From assembly GCA_028707745.1 (NCBI GenBank), contig JAQWAJ010000084.1, positions 1-7,224 of the forward strand: a stretch of 7,224 nucleotides of DNA. Reading direction: 5' to 3'. The position numbers and the translations under genes were made by a program. Origin of the DNA: Bacteroidales bacterium. GTDB taxonomy: Bacteria > Bacteroidota > Bacteroidia > Bacteroidales > UBA12481. Below are positions 1 through 6,424 of the stretch, piece by piece. The stretch's first letter is position 1; every line of letters starts with the position of its first letter. The notes beneath the pieces were generated by a model. That model searched no databases, was not told the origin of the DNA, and saw nothing but the letters and a program-made list of their open reading frames with translations.

Positions 1-463
1 TTCCCGGATAAGGGCCGGGAGGGATTCCTATCATCCGGCAGGCAGCAGGGTTTACTTCCAGAATTTGCCCGTCAAAGTCGGTTATGATGATACCCAACAA
101 GGTGGATTCGATGAGCAAATCGAGGAAATGATTCTTTTCCCTGACTGACAGCCGCTCTTCACGAAGGCGGCTGATCATGGAATTATACATTTCGACGATG
201 CGGTCAACATCCGGGTTTCCGGTCTTTATCAGGGTGACACTGAAATCCTCTTCCCTCAGGAGGTTCATGCTTCTCCCGATAGTCTGGATCGGCTGGAAGG
301 ATTTGTTGATCAGGATGACCGTCAGGGCAAACAGGACAGGTAGTACGATTTCGACACCGATTCTCAGCCAGGGGTTTTTATCATTCAGGAGCCATAAACT
401 GGCAGCCATGAAAAATGCGAAGATCAGGCTTAGCCAGATCAGCAAACGAGTTTTACTCCTCAT
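1..463 (-). CDS. Sensor histidine kinase, N-terminal part (TM hairpin, HAMP, start of PAS); truncated by the window edge
   Basis: The reading frame opens at an ATG at 463 (MRSKTRLLIWLSL...) and stays open for 154 codons to the left edge, so the catalytic HisKA and ATPase domains are not visible. Two hydrophobic helices (about residues 6-26 and 33-53) are joined by only about six residues (NDKNPW). A HAMP-like linker follows (about 54-106: FQPIQTI, REEDF, then the D..V.MYNSMISRL helix). The start of a PAS domain comes next (about 107 on: LLIESTLLGIIITDFDGQILEVNPAACRMIGI). The start overlaps the end of the response-regulator gene by 11 bases, which implies translational coupling and a cognate pair. 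AAAGG lies only two bases before the ATG, and an AGGAG ten bases before an in-frame TTG at 445 makes that a weaker alternative start. Calling it a histidine kinase rests on the HAMP-PAS architecture and the adjacent regulator. The kinase core must be confirmed outside the window. Confidence 0.87.
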   Translation of the reverse strand, partial: MRSKTRLLIWLSLIFAFFMAASLWLLNDKNPWLRIGVEIVLPVLFALTVILINKSFQPIQTIGRSMNLLREEDFSVTLIKTGNPDVDRIVEMYNSMISRLREERLSVREKNHFLDLLIESTLLGIIITDFDGQILEVNPAACRMIGIPPGPYPG

Positions 464-1835
464 GACCTTTACGGATGTCGTATTTTTCCATTTTCCGGTA
501 GAGGGTGGTGCGGCTGATACCCAGCATCTGTGAAACCTTTGTAAGGTTTTCTCCGCATTCGTCCAACGCACGGAGGACCATCTCTTTCTCCATTTCATCC
601 AGCGTTTTCAAGGGACCTGCAATGAAGTTGACTGATGATTGAGACTTTCCGTTACTGACGGCCAGGATACAATCATCTGCGGTTATGTTTTCATGGTTGG
701 ATAGCAGGATCGTGCGTTCCACCGTGTTTTTCAGCTCCCGGATATTTCCCGGCCAGGATTGTTCGCGCAGCCATTCCAGGCTGTCAGGTGCAAACTGCCT
801 GACAGGCAAATGATAGGCTTTTGCCGCCTGCTCAGCGAACCAGGAGGCCAGCAAAGGAATATCCTCCTTTCGTTTCCGCAGTGGAGGTACTTCAATCTGG
901 ATCAGGTTAATCCGATAAAAAAGATCCTCACGAAACAAACCTTTCTCTACCAGTGTGTTGAGGTCCTTGTTCGTGGCGCTGATCACCCTGACGTCGACGG
1001 TTTGGGTATGAGAATCGCCCAGTCGTTCGAAGGTCTGGTCCTGCAATACCCGTAATAATTTGACCTGTGAAGTGAGCTCCAGCTCTCCGATCTCATCGAG
1101 GAAGATAGTGCCATTATTAGCCATTTCGAATCTTCCGGTCCGGTCGGTTTTGGCATCGGTGAAGGCGCCCCGTTTATGGCCGAACAGCTCTGATTCAAAC
1201 AGGCTCGAAGAAATTCCGCCCAGATTAATTTTGATAAATGGCCCCTCTTTTCGCTTGCTCAGCTGATGGATGGCTTCGGCAATGAGTTCCTTGCCTGTGC
1301 CGCTTTCTCCGGTAATGAGTACCGGTGCATGGGTTGGGGCCACCCGGCTGACGAGCTGCAAAATTTCCAACAGCTTGGGATACTGGCCGATAATGCCGGG
1401 AAAGTCGGTTTTTCCGGCCTTCGGCATATCGATTTTATCTGAATCGGTTTGGGTTTTCGATAGTGCGATAGAGGTCTCGATAGTTTTGAGCAATTGCTGG
1501 TTGTTCCAGGGCTTGATGATGAAATCAGAGGCCCCGAGCTTCATCCCCTGCACAGCCAGCTCCACGGAGCCCCAGGCGGTGATCAGAATGACGGGCAGGC
1601 CGGGCTGCAGCACCCGGATCTTCTGAAGCAGTTCAAGCCCCTCATCGCCGCTGATAGTCATGGAATAGTTCATATCCAGGAGAACCAGACTGAATTTTGA
1701 CAGCCTGACTTTCGAAAGAATCTCATCCGGTGAGGAGGCACAATCCACCCCGTAACCGCTTTTCGATAGCAGAAATTTCAGGGAGCTCCTGACCGCCAGA
1801 TCATCGTCGCAAACTAATATGTTGCAGAGGTGCAT
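453..1835 (-). CDS. NtrC-family sigma-54-dependent response regulator (REC-AAA+-Fis HTH)
   Basis: This 460-residue protein has the full three-domain layout of a bacterial enhancer-binding protein. The receiver domain (about 5-120) has acidic residues D10-D12, phospho-acceptor D54 (VLLDMNY), T86 and K108 (IIKPW). The AAA+ domain (about 147-380) has Walker A GESGTGKE (176-183), the sigma-54 contact loop GAFTDA (223-228), Walker B GTIFLDE (242-248), ATNKDL (sensor I region), FREDLFYRIN with the arginine-finger region, and WPGNIREL (361-368). A Fis-type helix-turn-helix ends the protein (about 418-455: NLTKVSQMLGISRTTLYRKMEKY). Family knowledge says such proteins hydrolyse ATP to remodel the sigma-54 holoenzyme at -24/-12 promoters. 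Length is normal. The gene follows the second permease after 74 bases and overlaps the kinase gene. Its likely target is the promoter near 6425-6439. The Asp in GAFTDA departs from the classical GAFTGA. AtoC/ZraR-type names would be only generic matches. Confidence 0.96.
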   Translation of the reverse strand: MHLCNILVCDDDLAVRSSLKFLLSKSGYGVDCASSPDEILSKVRLSKFSLVLLDMNYSMTISGDEGLELLQKIRVLQPGLPVILITAWGSVELAVQGMKLGASDFIIKPWNNQQLLKTIETSIALSKTQTDSDKIDMPKAGKTDFPGIIGQYPKLLEILQLVSRVAPTHAPVLITGESGTGKELIAEAIHQLSKRKEGPFIKINLGGISSSLFESELFGHKRGAFTDAKTDRTGRFEMANNGTIFLDEIGELELTSQVKLLRVLQDQTFERLGDSHTQTVDVRVISATNKDLNTLVEKGLFREDLFYRINLIQIEVPPLRKRKEDIPLLASWFAEQAAKAYHLPVRQFAPDSLEWLREQSWPGNIRELKNTVERTILLSNHENITADDCILAVSNGKSQSSVNFIAGPLKTLDEMEKEMVLRALDECGENLTKVSQMLGISRTTLYRKMEKYDIRKGHEE

Positions 1836-1870
1836 ATCCTTCGAAAGTAATGAATATAATGATATCTCGA

Positions 1871-1915
1871 CTTGTCACTTGTCACTCGTCACTCGTCACT
1901 CGTAAGGCGTCACTC
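1871..1915. repeat. Heptamer tandem array (GTCACTY units, plus strand) at the 3' end of the second permease gene
   Basis: After a partial CTT, six 7-base units run in perfect phase from 1874 to 1915: GTCACTT, then GTCACTC three times, one degenerate GTAAGGC, and a final GTCACTC. On the transcribed (minus) strand the unit reads RAGTGAC. The last unit (1909-1915) carries the final Glu codon GAG and the TGA stop of the permease. Because 7 = 1 mod 3, three or more units put a TGA in every frame of the minus strand. The same heptamer recurs at 5146-5166. Confidence 0.85.
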
Positions 1916-3094
1916 CGTCTTTAACGCCTCAGCAGGCCTGATTTTCGAAGCAATCGCTACCGGTATCCAGGTGCTGATCAGGATCAGTCCGATCATTACA
2001 GCGACACTGATAGCCACTGACAGGTACATGACAGGGTCTTCCACATGAAAAATCCGGATGGAGGGTACCTGGATGAATACCAGAGCCACCACGAACAGTG
2101 CCAGGATGCCCATGAAGAGGTTCTCGGTAATGAGCAATCTCCTGACCTTAATGCCGGTAGACCCCAGCGCGCGCCGGATGCCGATCTCGTGAATCCGCAG
2201 ATTGGTATTGTACCAAAGGATTCCGATAACTCCAAGTAATATATTGATAATCACAAAGAAAGCAATCAGGAGGCCAAGTAGTCGCTTTTGCTCGCTTTGA
2301 TGGTTTTGCACACTTCTCATGTTTTCCAATGAATTCTGGGTACTGACCACCCAGCATTTCGGATCCATGACCGTCATGAGCTCGGGTTCGGCTACCTTAA
2401 GGAAATTCTCAGTCTGACCGGGTTTGACACGCACAAGAATATCTGAATACAGGATCCATGTTTTATCAGACTCCGGATTGGAAAAGAAAAATGCTGCATC
2501 GTATGGCTGTTCATAATCACTTCGTTTGAATTCATCAACCACTCCAATGATCTCATATTTATTCCGGCTATCACTGACCACTTTCCCGACTGCATTGCCA
2601 TTGAAATATTTCTCATCCAAATGTTTGGTAACCAAGATGGGGCGGGTGCTTTTTCCGATATCTGATTTGTTAAACCAGCGGCCTTTGATCGGTTGTATCT
2701 TCATGACATCTTTGTATGCGATATCTGTTGGGTGACGGGCGATCTGTATCTCTTTTCCCTGATATTTATACGGGGACATCGACATATAGTAATTGAATGG
2801 CAATGAATTATTGCTAAAAGAGACTGATTCGACGAATTGATTTGCGGCCAGCCGGGCCTTCAGCCGATCGAATGTCTCACTGATCTTATCCTTATCAACC
2901 GTTTGCAGGGTAGTGAAACCGAGGCAAACCACATTGTCGGGGTGGTAACAGCTTTTGATATGCTTGATCCGGATCATATCCGTCAGGTAAACGGTTAGAT
3001 TGACCAGAACCAAAGAAATCATAAATAATTCAATTATTATCAGGCTGTTGCGAGTTCGATTATTCCATAACATTTTAAAAAAAATCCGTATCAT
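1910..3094 (-). CDS. FtsX/MacB-type ABC transporter permease (second of the pair)
   Basis: This 394-residue inner-membrane permease has the four-helix FtsX/MacB layout. TM1 lies at about 17-39, a large extracytoplasmic domain of about 230 residues follows (about 40-270), and three helices come after it (about 271-294, 322-343, 355-380). The cytoplasmic segment after TM2 (RIHEIGIRRALGST, 300-313) is the typical coupling helix that contacts the ATPase, and the end RPAEALKTE is the usual family C-terminus. In this family the extracytoplasmic domain transmits ATP-driven motion across the membrane. The ATG sits in an ATGA overlap with the upstream permease and has a strong Shine-Dalgarno sequence. 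It differs clearly from its neighbour in sequence, so the pair probably forms a heterodimer. The stop codon lies inside a heptamer repeat. The substrate cannot be inferred. Confidence 0.92.
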   Translation of the reverse strand: MIRIFFKMLWNNRTRNSLIIIELFMISLVLVNLTVYLTDMIRIKHIKSCYHPDNVVCLGFTTLQTVDKDKISETFDRLKARLAANQFVESVSFSNNSLPFNYYMSMSPYKYQGKEIQIARHPTDIAYKDVMKIQPIKGRWFNKSDIGKSTRPILVTKHLDEKYFNGNAVGKVVSDSRNKYEIIGVVDEFKRSDYEQPYDAAFFFSNPESDKTWILYSDILVRVKPGQTENFLKVAEPELMTVMDPKCWVVSTQNSLENMRSVQNHQSEQKRLLGLLIAFFVIINILLGVIGILWYNTNLRIHEIGIRRALGSTGIKVRRLLITENLFMGILALFVVALVFIQVPSIRIFHVEDPVMYLSVAISVAVMIGLILISTWIPVAIASKIRPAEALKTE

Positions 3095-4356
3095 TTCTCT
3101 CCTCCTTTCAAATAGATAACCGGTTTCATTTTTGACATCCGAATGGCGGGAAGCACCCCGGAAAAGAGCCCAAATATCAGGCAGCTGATCAGAGCGACAC
3201 CGAAAATTTTCAGATCAAAGGAAAACCCGACGGGAACACTATCAAAGCCAGATATCGGAACGCTCAGACTGCTGCCCAATAAGGTAATCATCACAAATGA
3301 AAGGATAATCCCTATAACGCCTCCGATCAGGGTCAGCATCAGGTTTTCAAAGATGAACTGTCCGCGCAGGCTGCCCGAGTTGGCGCCAAAGGATTTTCTA
3401 ACGGCAATTTCCTCACCCCGCTCGCGTATTCGGGCAAAATTCAGGGCCATCAGGTTGACTGCGGGCAAAAAAATGAAGGCCAGCCCCCATAAAATGTATT
3501 TCATGAATTTACCTATAGGACTGGCGATATCTTCGCTCATGTCCCACCCGATCATCATTTTTTCAAACTGGTTTCTGGGGCCTTGAAGGGTTATTGTCCA
3601 TTGATCATCGGCTCTGTCGAGACGAGTAATGATATCCTGTACTTCTTTATAGATGGCCGGGAACTGTGCTTTGCTATTTGCTTTAAAAACAACGGTGTAT
3701 GGCCCCAAAATGGGTTCCTGTCCGTATGGCCAGGGCATAACGGTATAAGGGATAAAGATGCCGTCACTAATATTCTGTGAGGCGGATGAAGGATCCTCGA
3801 CTACACCGGTCACCGTCAGCTGGAGCTGAAGAACCCGGATCGTTTTACCCAGTACGTCTTTTTCATCTCCGAAAAACAGGTTCCTGATACTCTGGGTAAT
3901 CACTACGCAATGGTTCTGGTTCACAATATCTTCATTGGTGTATGGCCGCCCCTGCAGAAAATGAAAACCGAAAACTTTCCAGAACTCCGCATCGGTCATC
4001 ATATATGGTTTTTCATAATGCTTCCCGTTCAGGATAAATGCCCACTGATCGGTTCGGTACATGGAAGTAATAGTCGCACTGGTTACTTTTTTGAAGTAGT
4101 TTTCGCATAATGACTGGCTCAGAAAATTGGTATTGATCGATCTGTTCTTCCCTTGGGATTCGGTCTTTACATGATCGGCAAACAGCATCATTTTCAGATC
4201 CTTCTCCGGGCCCGATCCTTTTACCATTTTATTGAAGGTCATTGAGAAGATCATGACGAACATGATCGTCAGACTGATGCCAAACAGGCTCAGGAAGGTG
4301 AACAGCTTGTTCTGGGTGGCGACCTTCAGGAATATTTTAAGATAGTTTTTTAACAT
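3091..4356 (-). CDS. FtsX/MacB-type ABC transporter permease (first of the pair)
   Basis: This 421-residue membrane protein has TM1 at about 17-41, an extracytoplasmic MacB-type periplasmic core domain at about 45-280 (including FWKVFGFHFLQGRPYT, VVITQSIRNLFFG, LGKTIRV and VTGVVEDP, all typical of the family), and helices at about 284-306, 336-360 and 382-405. The coupling-helix segment ERGEEIAVRKSFGAN (312-326) and the C-terminal PAIRMSKMKPVIYLKG are classic FtsX-family signatures. The gene begins 24 bases after the ATPase stop, with only a weak AAGAG before the ATG, and ends in an ATGA overlap with the second permease. Together the three proteins make the inner-membrane engine of a MacB/LolCDE-like transporter, with ATPase and permeases as separate polypeptides. 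Whether it exports a peptide, lipid or drug, or moves lipoproteins, cannot be read from sequence. The neighbouring adaptor argues for MacAB-like efflux over lipoprotein sorting. Confidence 0.93.
   Translation of the reverse strand: MLKNYLKIFLKVATQNKLFTFLSLFGISLTIMFVMIFSMTFNKMVKGSGPEKDLKMMLFADHVKTESQGKNRSINTNFLSQSLCENYFKKVTSATITSMYRTDQWAFILNGKHYEKPYMMTDAEFWKVFGFHFLQGRPYTNEDIVNQNHCVVITQSIRNLFFGDEKDVLGKTIRVLQLQLTVTGVVEDPSSASQNISDGIFIPYTVMPWPYGQEPILGPYTVVFKANSKAQFPAIYKEVQDIITRLDRADDQWTITLQGPRNQFEKMMIGWDMSEDIASPIGKFMKYILWGLAFIFLPAVNLMALNFARIRERGEEIAVRKSFGANSGSLRGQFIFENLMLTLIGGVIGIILSFVMITLLGSSLSVPISGFDSVPVGFSFDLKIFGVALISCLIFGLFSGVLPAIRMSKMKPVIYLKGGEK
3101..3106 (-). promoter_or_regulatory. Strong Shine-Dalgarno (AGGAGG) for the second permease
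   Basis: AGGAGG lies six bases before the ATG at 3094, inside the last codons of the upstream permease (K-G-G-E-K). It supports the ATG chosen at the ATGA junction. It stands out because the ATPase and adaptor genes in this cluster have no recognisable Shine-Dalgarno sequence, while the first permease and the regulator have only weak ones. Confidence 0.8.
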
Positions 4357-4380
4357 AGCTCTTATTGTTTTATCCGGATA

Positions 4381-5043
4381 TTACCCAACCAGCCGGCCGT
4401 CGAACAGCCGGATAATACGATGCGTTTCTTTAGCCAGCGATTCATCGTGGGTAACCATTACAATGGTGGTACCTGCCTTATTCAGATCGGTCAGGATACC
4501 CATGACTTCATGCCCCACTTTACTATCGAGGTTCCCGGTAGGTTCATCGGCCAGAATGATCCGGGGTTGCCCGGTAATAGCGCGGGCGATGGCAGCGCGC
4601 TGGCACTGGCCTCCCGACATCTGCGAAGGGTAGTGGTACATCCGGTTGCTGAGCCCCACCTGTTCCAGCGATGCGACCACCCGTTGTTTCCTTTCGGCGG
4701 CGGGCATCTTGCGGTATAGAAGAGGCAGCTCCACATTATCATAAACGTCCAGCTCCTTGATGAGGTGGAAACTCTGAAAAATAAAGCCTACCAGGTGATT
4801 CCTCATTCCGGCAGTCTTTTTATCCTCATACCCGGTAATTAAGTTGCCTTCGAGTTGCAACTTCCCCTGATCCGGTTCATCTAACAGACCAATGATATTG
4901 AGCAAAGTGCTTTTGCCGCATCCTGATGGTCCCATTACCGAAACAAACTCGCCGCGTTTGACTTCAAGGTTGATCTTATCCAACGCGAGTGTTTCTACAG
5001 ACCGGGTTCGGTAGGTTTTGCTGATGTTTTCGAGTTTGATCAT
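4381..5043 (-). CDS. ABC transporter ATP-binding protein, LolD/MacB-type
   Basis: This 220-residue stand-alone nucleotide-binding domain has every catalytic motif: Walker A GPSGCGKST (38-46), Q-loop glutamine in FIFQSFHL (Q90), signature MSGGQ (142-146), Walker B IILADEPTGNLDS (162-174, with E167 as catalytic base) and the switch histidine in VTHD (H199). The DEPTGNLDS string and overall length place it in the LolD/MacB/FtsE subgroup that works with FtsX-type permeases. It would sit on the cytoplasmic face and power the two downstream permeases, whose first gene follows after 24 bases. The ATG is at the natural family start (MIKLENISKTY). Its upstream sequence is AT-rich with no Shine-Dalgarno, and a 103-base repeat-filled gap separates it from the adaptor gene. 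Substrate unknown. Confidence 0.97.
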   Translation of the reverse strand: MIKLENISKTYRTRSVETLALDKINLEVKRGEFVSVMGPSGCGKSTLLNIIGLLDEPDQGKLQLEGNLITGYEDKKTAGMRNHLVGFIFQSFHLIKELDVYDNVELPLLYRKMPAAERKQRVVASLEQVGLSNRMYHYPSQMSGGQCQRAAIARAITGQPRIILADEPTGNLDSKVGHEVMGILTDLNKAGTTIVMVTHDESLAKETHRIIRLFDGRLVG

Positions 5044-5054
5044 AATTGTTAATT

Positions 5055-5119
5055 ATTGATTTTATGTGGGCCGGCTATTGATTACATAAGGGCCGGCTAT
5101 TGATTACATAAGGGCCGGC
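5055..5119. repeat. 22-base tandem repeat between the adaptor and ATPase genes
   Basis: The unit is ATTGATT, a 6-base core, then GGGCCGGCT (plus strand). Two units (5077-5098 and 5099-5119, the latter lacking its final T) share the core ACATAA. The outermost unit (5055-5076) is identical in both flanks but has the core TTATGT, the exact reverse complement. The third unit ends at the foot of the GC-rich hairpin. The array lies wholly in the intergenic gap and ends 11 bases before the ATPase start codon. Confidence 0.85.
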
Positions 5120-5133
5120 GCACGGGCCGGCCC
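5112..5133. repeat. GC-rich inverted repeat (hairpin) in the adaptor-ATPase gap
   Basis: GGGCCGGC (5112-5119) and GCCGGCCC (5126-5133) are perfect 8-base inverted arms around a six-base loop. The surrounding minus-strand text (TTCGTAGGGGCCGGCCC...) resembles a class of palindromic GTAGGGGC-type intergenic elements that I recall from many bacterial genomes, but I cannot confirm a family name. No T-tract follows on the transcribed strand, so it is not a standard intrinsic terminator. It could stabilise the upstream mRNA or cause pausing. Confidence 0.65.
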
Positions 5134-5145
5134 CTACGAATTTCT

Positions 5146-5166
5146 GTCACTTGTCACTTGTCACTT
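5146..5166. repeat. Heptamer tandem array (three GTCACTT units, plus strand) at the 3' end of the adaptor gene
   Basis: Three perfect units lie at 5146-5152, 5153-5159 and 5160-5166. On the minus strand they read AAGTGAC, with TGA triplets starting at 5163, 5156 and 5149, one in each reading frame. The adaptor gene reads through the first two and stops at the third, so its last residues (VTSDK) and stop are encoded by the repeat. It is the same unit as the array at 1871-1915. Confidence 0.85.
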
Positions 5167-6400
5167 TTATCTCCTCCTTCTTTTCCTTCTCCGATATATC
5201 CGTCAGGATCACCTGGTCTCCTTTTTCCAGTCCAGATACGACTTCTACATAGTCGAAACTGGCTTCACCGAGAACGACGTTGGTCCGGTAGGCTTTGTTG
5301 CCACGAATCACATACATAACTTTGTTGCCGTGGTCCTTATAATATGTTCCGTTAGGCAGGCGCAGAACCTCGTCGCGGAAAGATACCACCACCCGGATCT
5401 CCAGTTGCTGATTGGGCCTCAGGTTGGATATATCTCCGTCATCGATCCGTATCTGGCATTCCATCATTCCTTCACTCACCGAAGGCATGATGTTTTCAAG
5501 GGTCCCTTTCAGTATCAGGTCGCGATCTTTGATCAGAACGGATTGACCGGTTAACACCTTGCCAGCCCATGAATTGCTGACGTTTCCTTTGATCTTGTAG
5601 CGAGAGAGATCGGCCACACGCGCAATTTCCTGCCCTTCAGAGATCATGATACCCGGCTGGTTGATGATCGAGCTCAGGCTACCTGCAAAGGGGGATTTGA
5701 CATAAGCCTGGTTGACCAGGTTACGCGCTTTGGCAATCAGCCCCTTATGGATAAGCATTTCCGTTTCCAGCTCCCGAACTCCGGCTTTCTGTGTATTTAT
5801 CTGGTTGTCATGATTATAAATTGCCTGTTCCAGCTCCAACCTGGCAATGTCCCATTCTGTCTTTGTTTTTTTGACCACATCCGGTGTACTTCCCCCGATC
5901 TTATGGAGATATACTTCAGCATCGTAAGCCGACTTGAGATTTTCAATCCGGATCTCTTTAATCTGGCGGCCTATTTTAAAATTTTGCAGGGCTTCATTGA
6001 TCTGAATTTTAAGCTTCTCTTTCTGGATCTCTTTGAGCTGAAGTTCATTGTTCAGTTTGTCCAATTCGTTCATGGCCAGCTCGTTATTCAGTACCAGCAG
6101 GGTGTCTCCCGTTTCCACCCGAACACCCGGGGTTTTCATGATCCGAACCACATTGGCCCGGAAAGGCGATGTGATGATCTCTTCATAATTCGGGATCACG
6201 ATTCCCGATCCCTGGACGGTGATTTCCAGATTTCCTTTATCAACTGTGCCGGTCACTACTTTATCGAGATTGATGGAAGGGGTCAGCAAGTTTTTCAGGA
6301 GAATCAGTACCAGTATCGGGATCAGAATGACTGGCAAAATGATCCTCAATTGCTTCAACCGGGTTTTCCGTCTGTGCGCCTTTGATACAGGTTTATCCAT
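5147..6400 (-). CDS. HlyD/MacA-type periplasmic adaptor (membrane fusion protein)
   Basis: This 417-residue protein has a basic cytoplasmic tail (KAHRRKTRLKQLR) and one membrane anchor (about 19-40). The first half of a lipoyl/barrel-sandwich domain follows (about 58-108: GNLEITVQGSGIVIPNYEEIITSPFRANV...GVRVETGDTLLVLN). A long charged helical hairpin comes next (about 109-230), then the second lipoyl half (VKSPFAGSLSSI...GIMISEGQEIARVADL, 234-265), a beta-barrel domain (about 266-340) and a membrane-proximal domain ending GLEKGDQVILTD. Family knowledge says such adaptors bridge an inner-membrane ABC transporter to an outer-membrane channel. It is the first gene after the sigma-54 promoter and precedes the ATPase and permeases. 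The ATG gives a normal N-terminus, although no Shine-Dalgarno sequence is seen. The charged C-terminal tail ends in residues encoded by the heptamer repeat. Confidence 0.94.
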   Translation of the reverse strand: MDKPVSKAHRRKTRLKQLRIILPVILIPILVLILLKNLLTPSINLDKVVTGTVDKGNLEITVQGSGIVIPNYEEIITSPFRANVVRIMKTPGVRVETGDTLLVLNNELAMNELDKLNNELQLKEIQKEKLKIQINEALQNFKIGRQIKEIRIENLKSAYDAEVYLHKIGGSTPDVVKKTKTEWDIARLELEQAIYNHDNQINTQKAGVRELETEMLIHKGLIAKARNLVNQAYVKSPFAGSLSSIINQPGIMISEGQEIARVADLSRYKIKGNVSNSWAGKVLTGQSVLIKDRDLILKGTLENIMPSVSEGMMECQIRIDDGDISNLRPNQQLEIRVVVSFRDEVLRLPNGTYYKDHGNKVMYVIRGNKAYRTNVVLGEASFDYVEVVSGLEKGDQVILTDISEKEKKEEIKVTSDK

Positions 6401-6424
6401 TTATCTGCAGTTTCATAGGGGAGG

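Noticed and set aside
177..533. Plus-strand open frame of 118 codons over the kinase/regulator junction
   Set aside because: It is antisense to the HAMP region and the regulator HTH, both of which have clear family signatures on the minus strand.
1836..1870. Possible housekeeping promoter before the response-regulator gene
   Set aside because: The stretch is AT-rich (ATTATATTCATTAC on the minus strand) but I see no convincing paired -33/-7 boxes, so no promoter was called.
1871..1915. Heptamer array as a CRISPR or attachment site
   Set aside because: There are no spacers, and the units abut in a 7-base period with no integrase or cas gene nearby. It is a simple tandem repeat.
3143..3586. 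Plus-strand open frame of 147 codons opposite the first permease
   Set aside because: The minus-strand frame encodes clear FtsX motifs over the whole stretch, and the plus-strand product has no recognisable features.
4371..4380. Perfect 10-base palindrome TATCCGGATA between the ATPase and first permease
   Set aside because: It is too short and isolated within a 24-base junction to call an operator, and no second copy was noticed in the other gaps.
5112..5133. GC-rich hairpin as a Rho-independent terminator after the adaptor gene
   Set aside because: No run of U follows the stem on the minus-strand transcript, and the co-directional ATPase gene begins soon after. Listed as an inverted repeat only.
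5747..6385. Long plus-strand open frame (212 codons) opposite the adaptor gene
   Set aside because: It lies wholly inside the adaptor coding sequence, shows no domain pattern, and is rich in Phe/Gln/Leu as expected for the antisense of Glu/Lys/Gln-rich coiled-coil codons.
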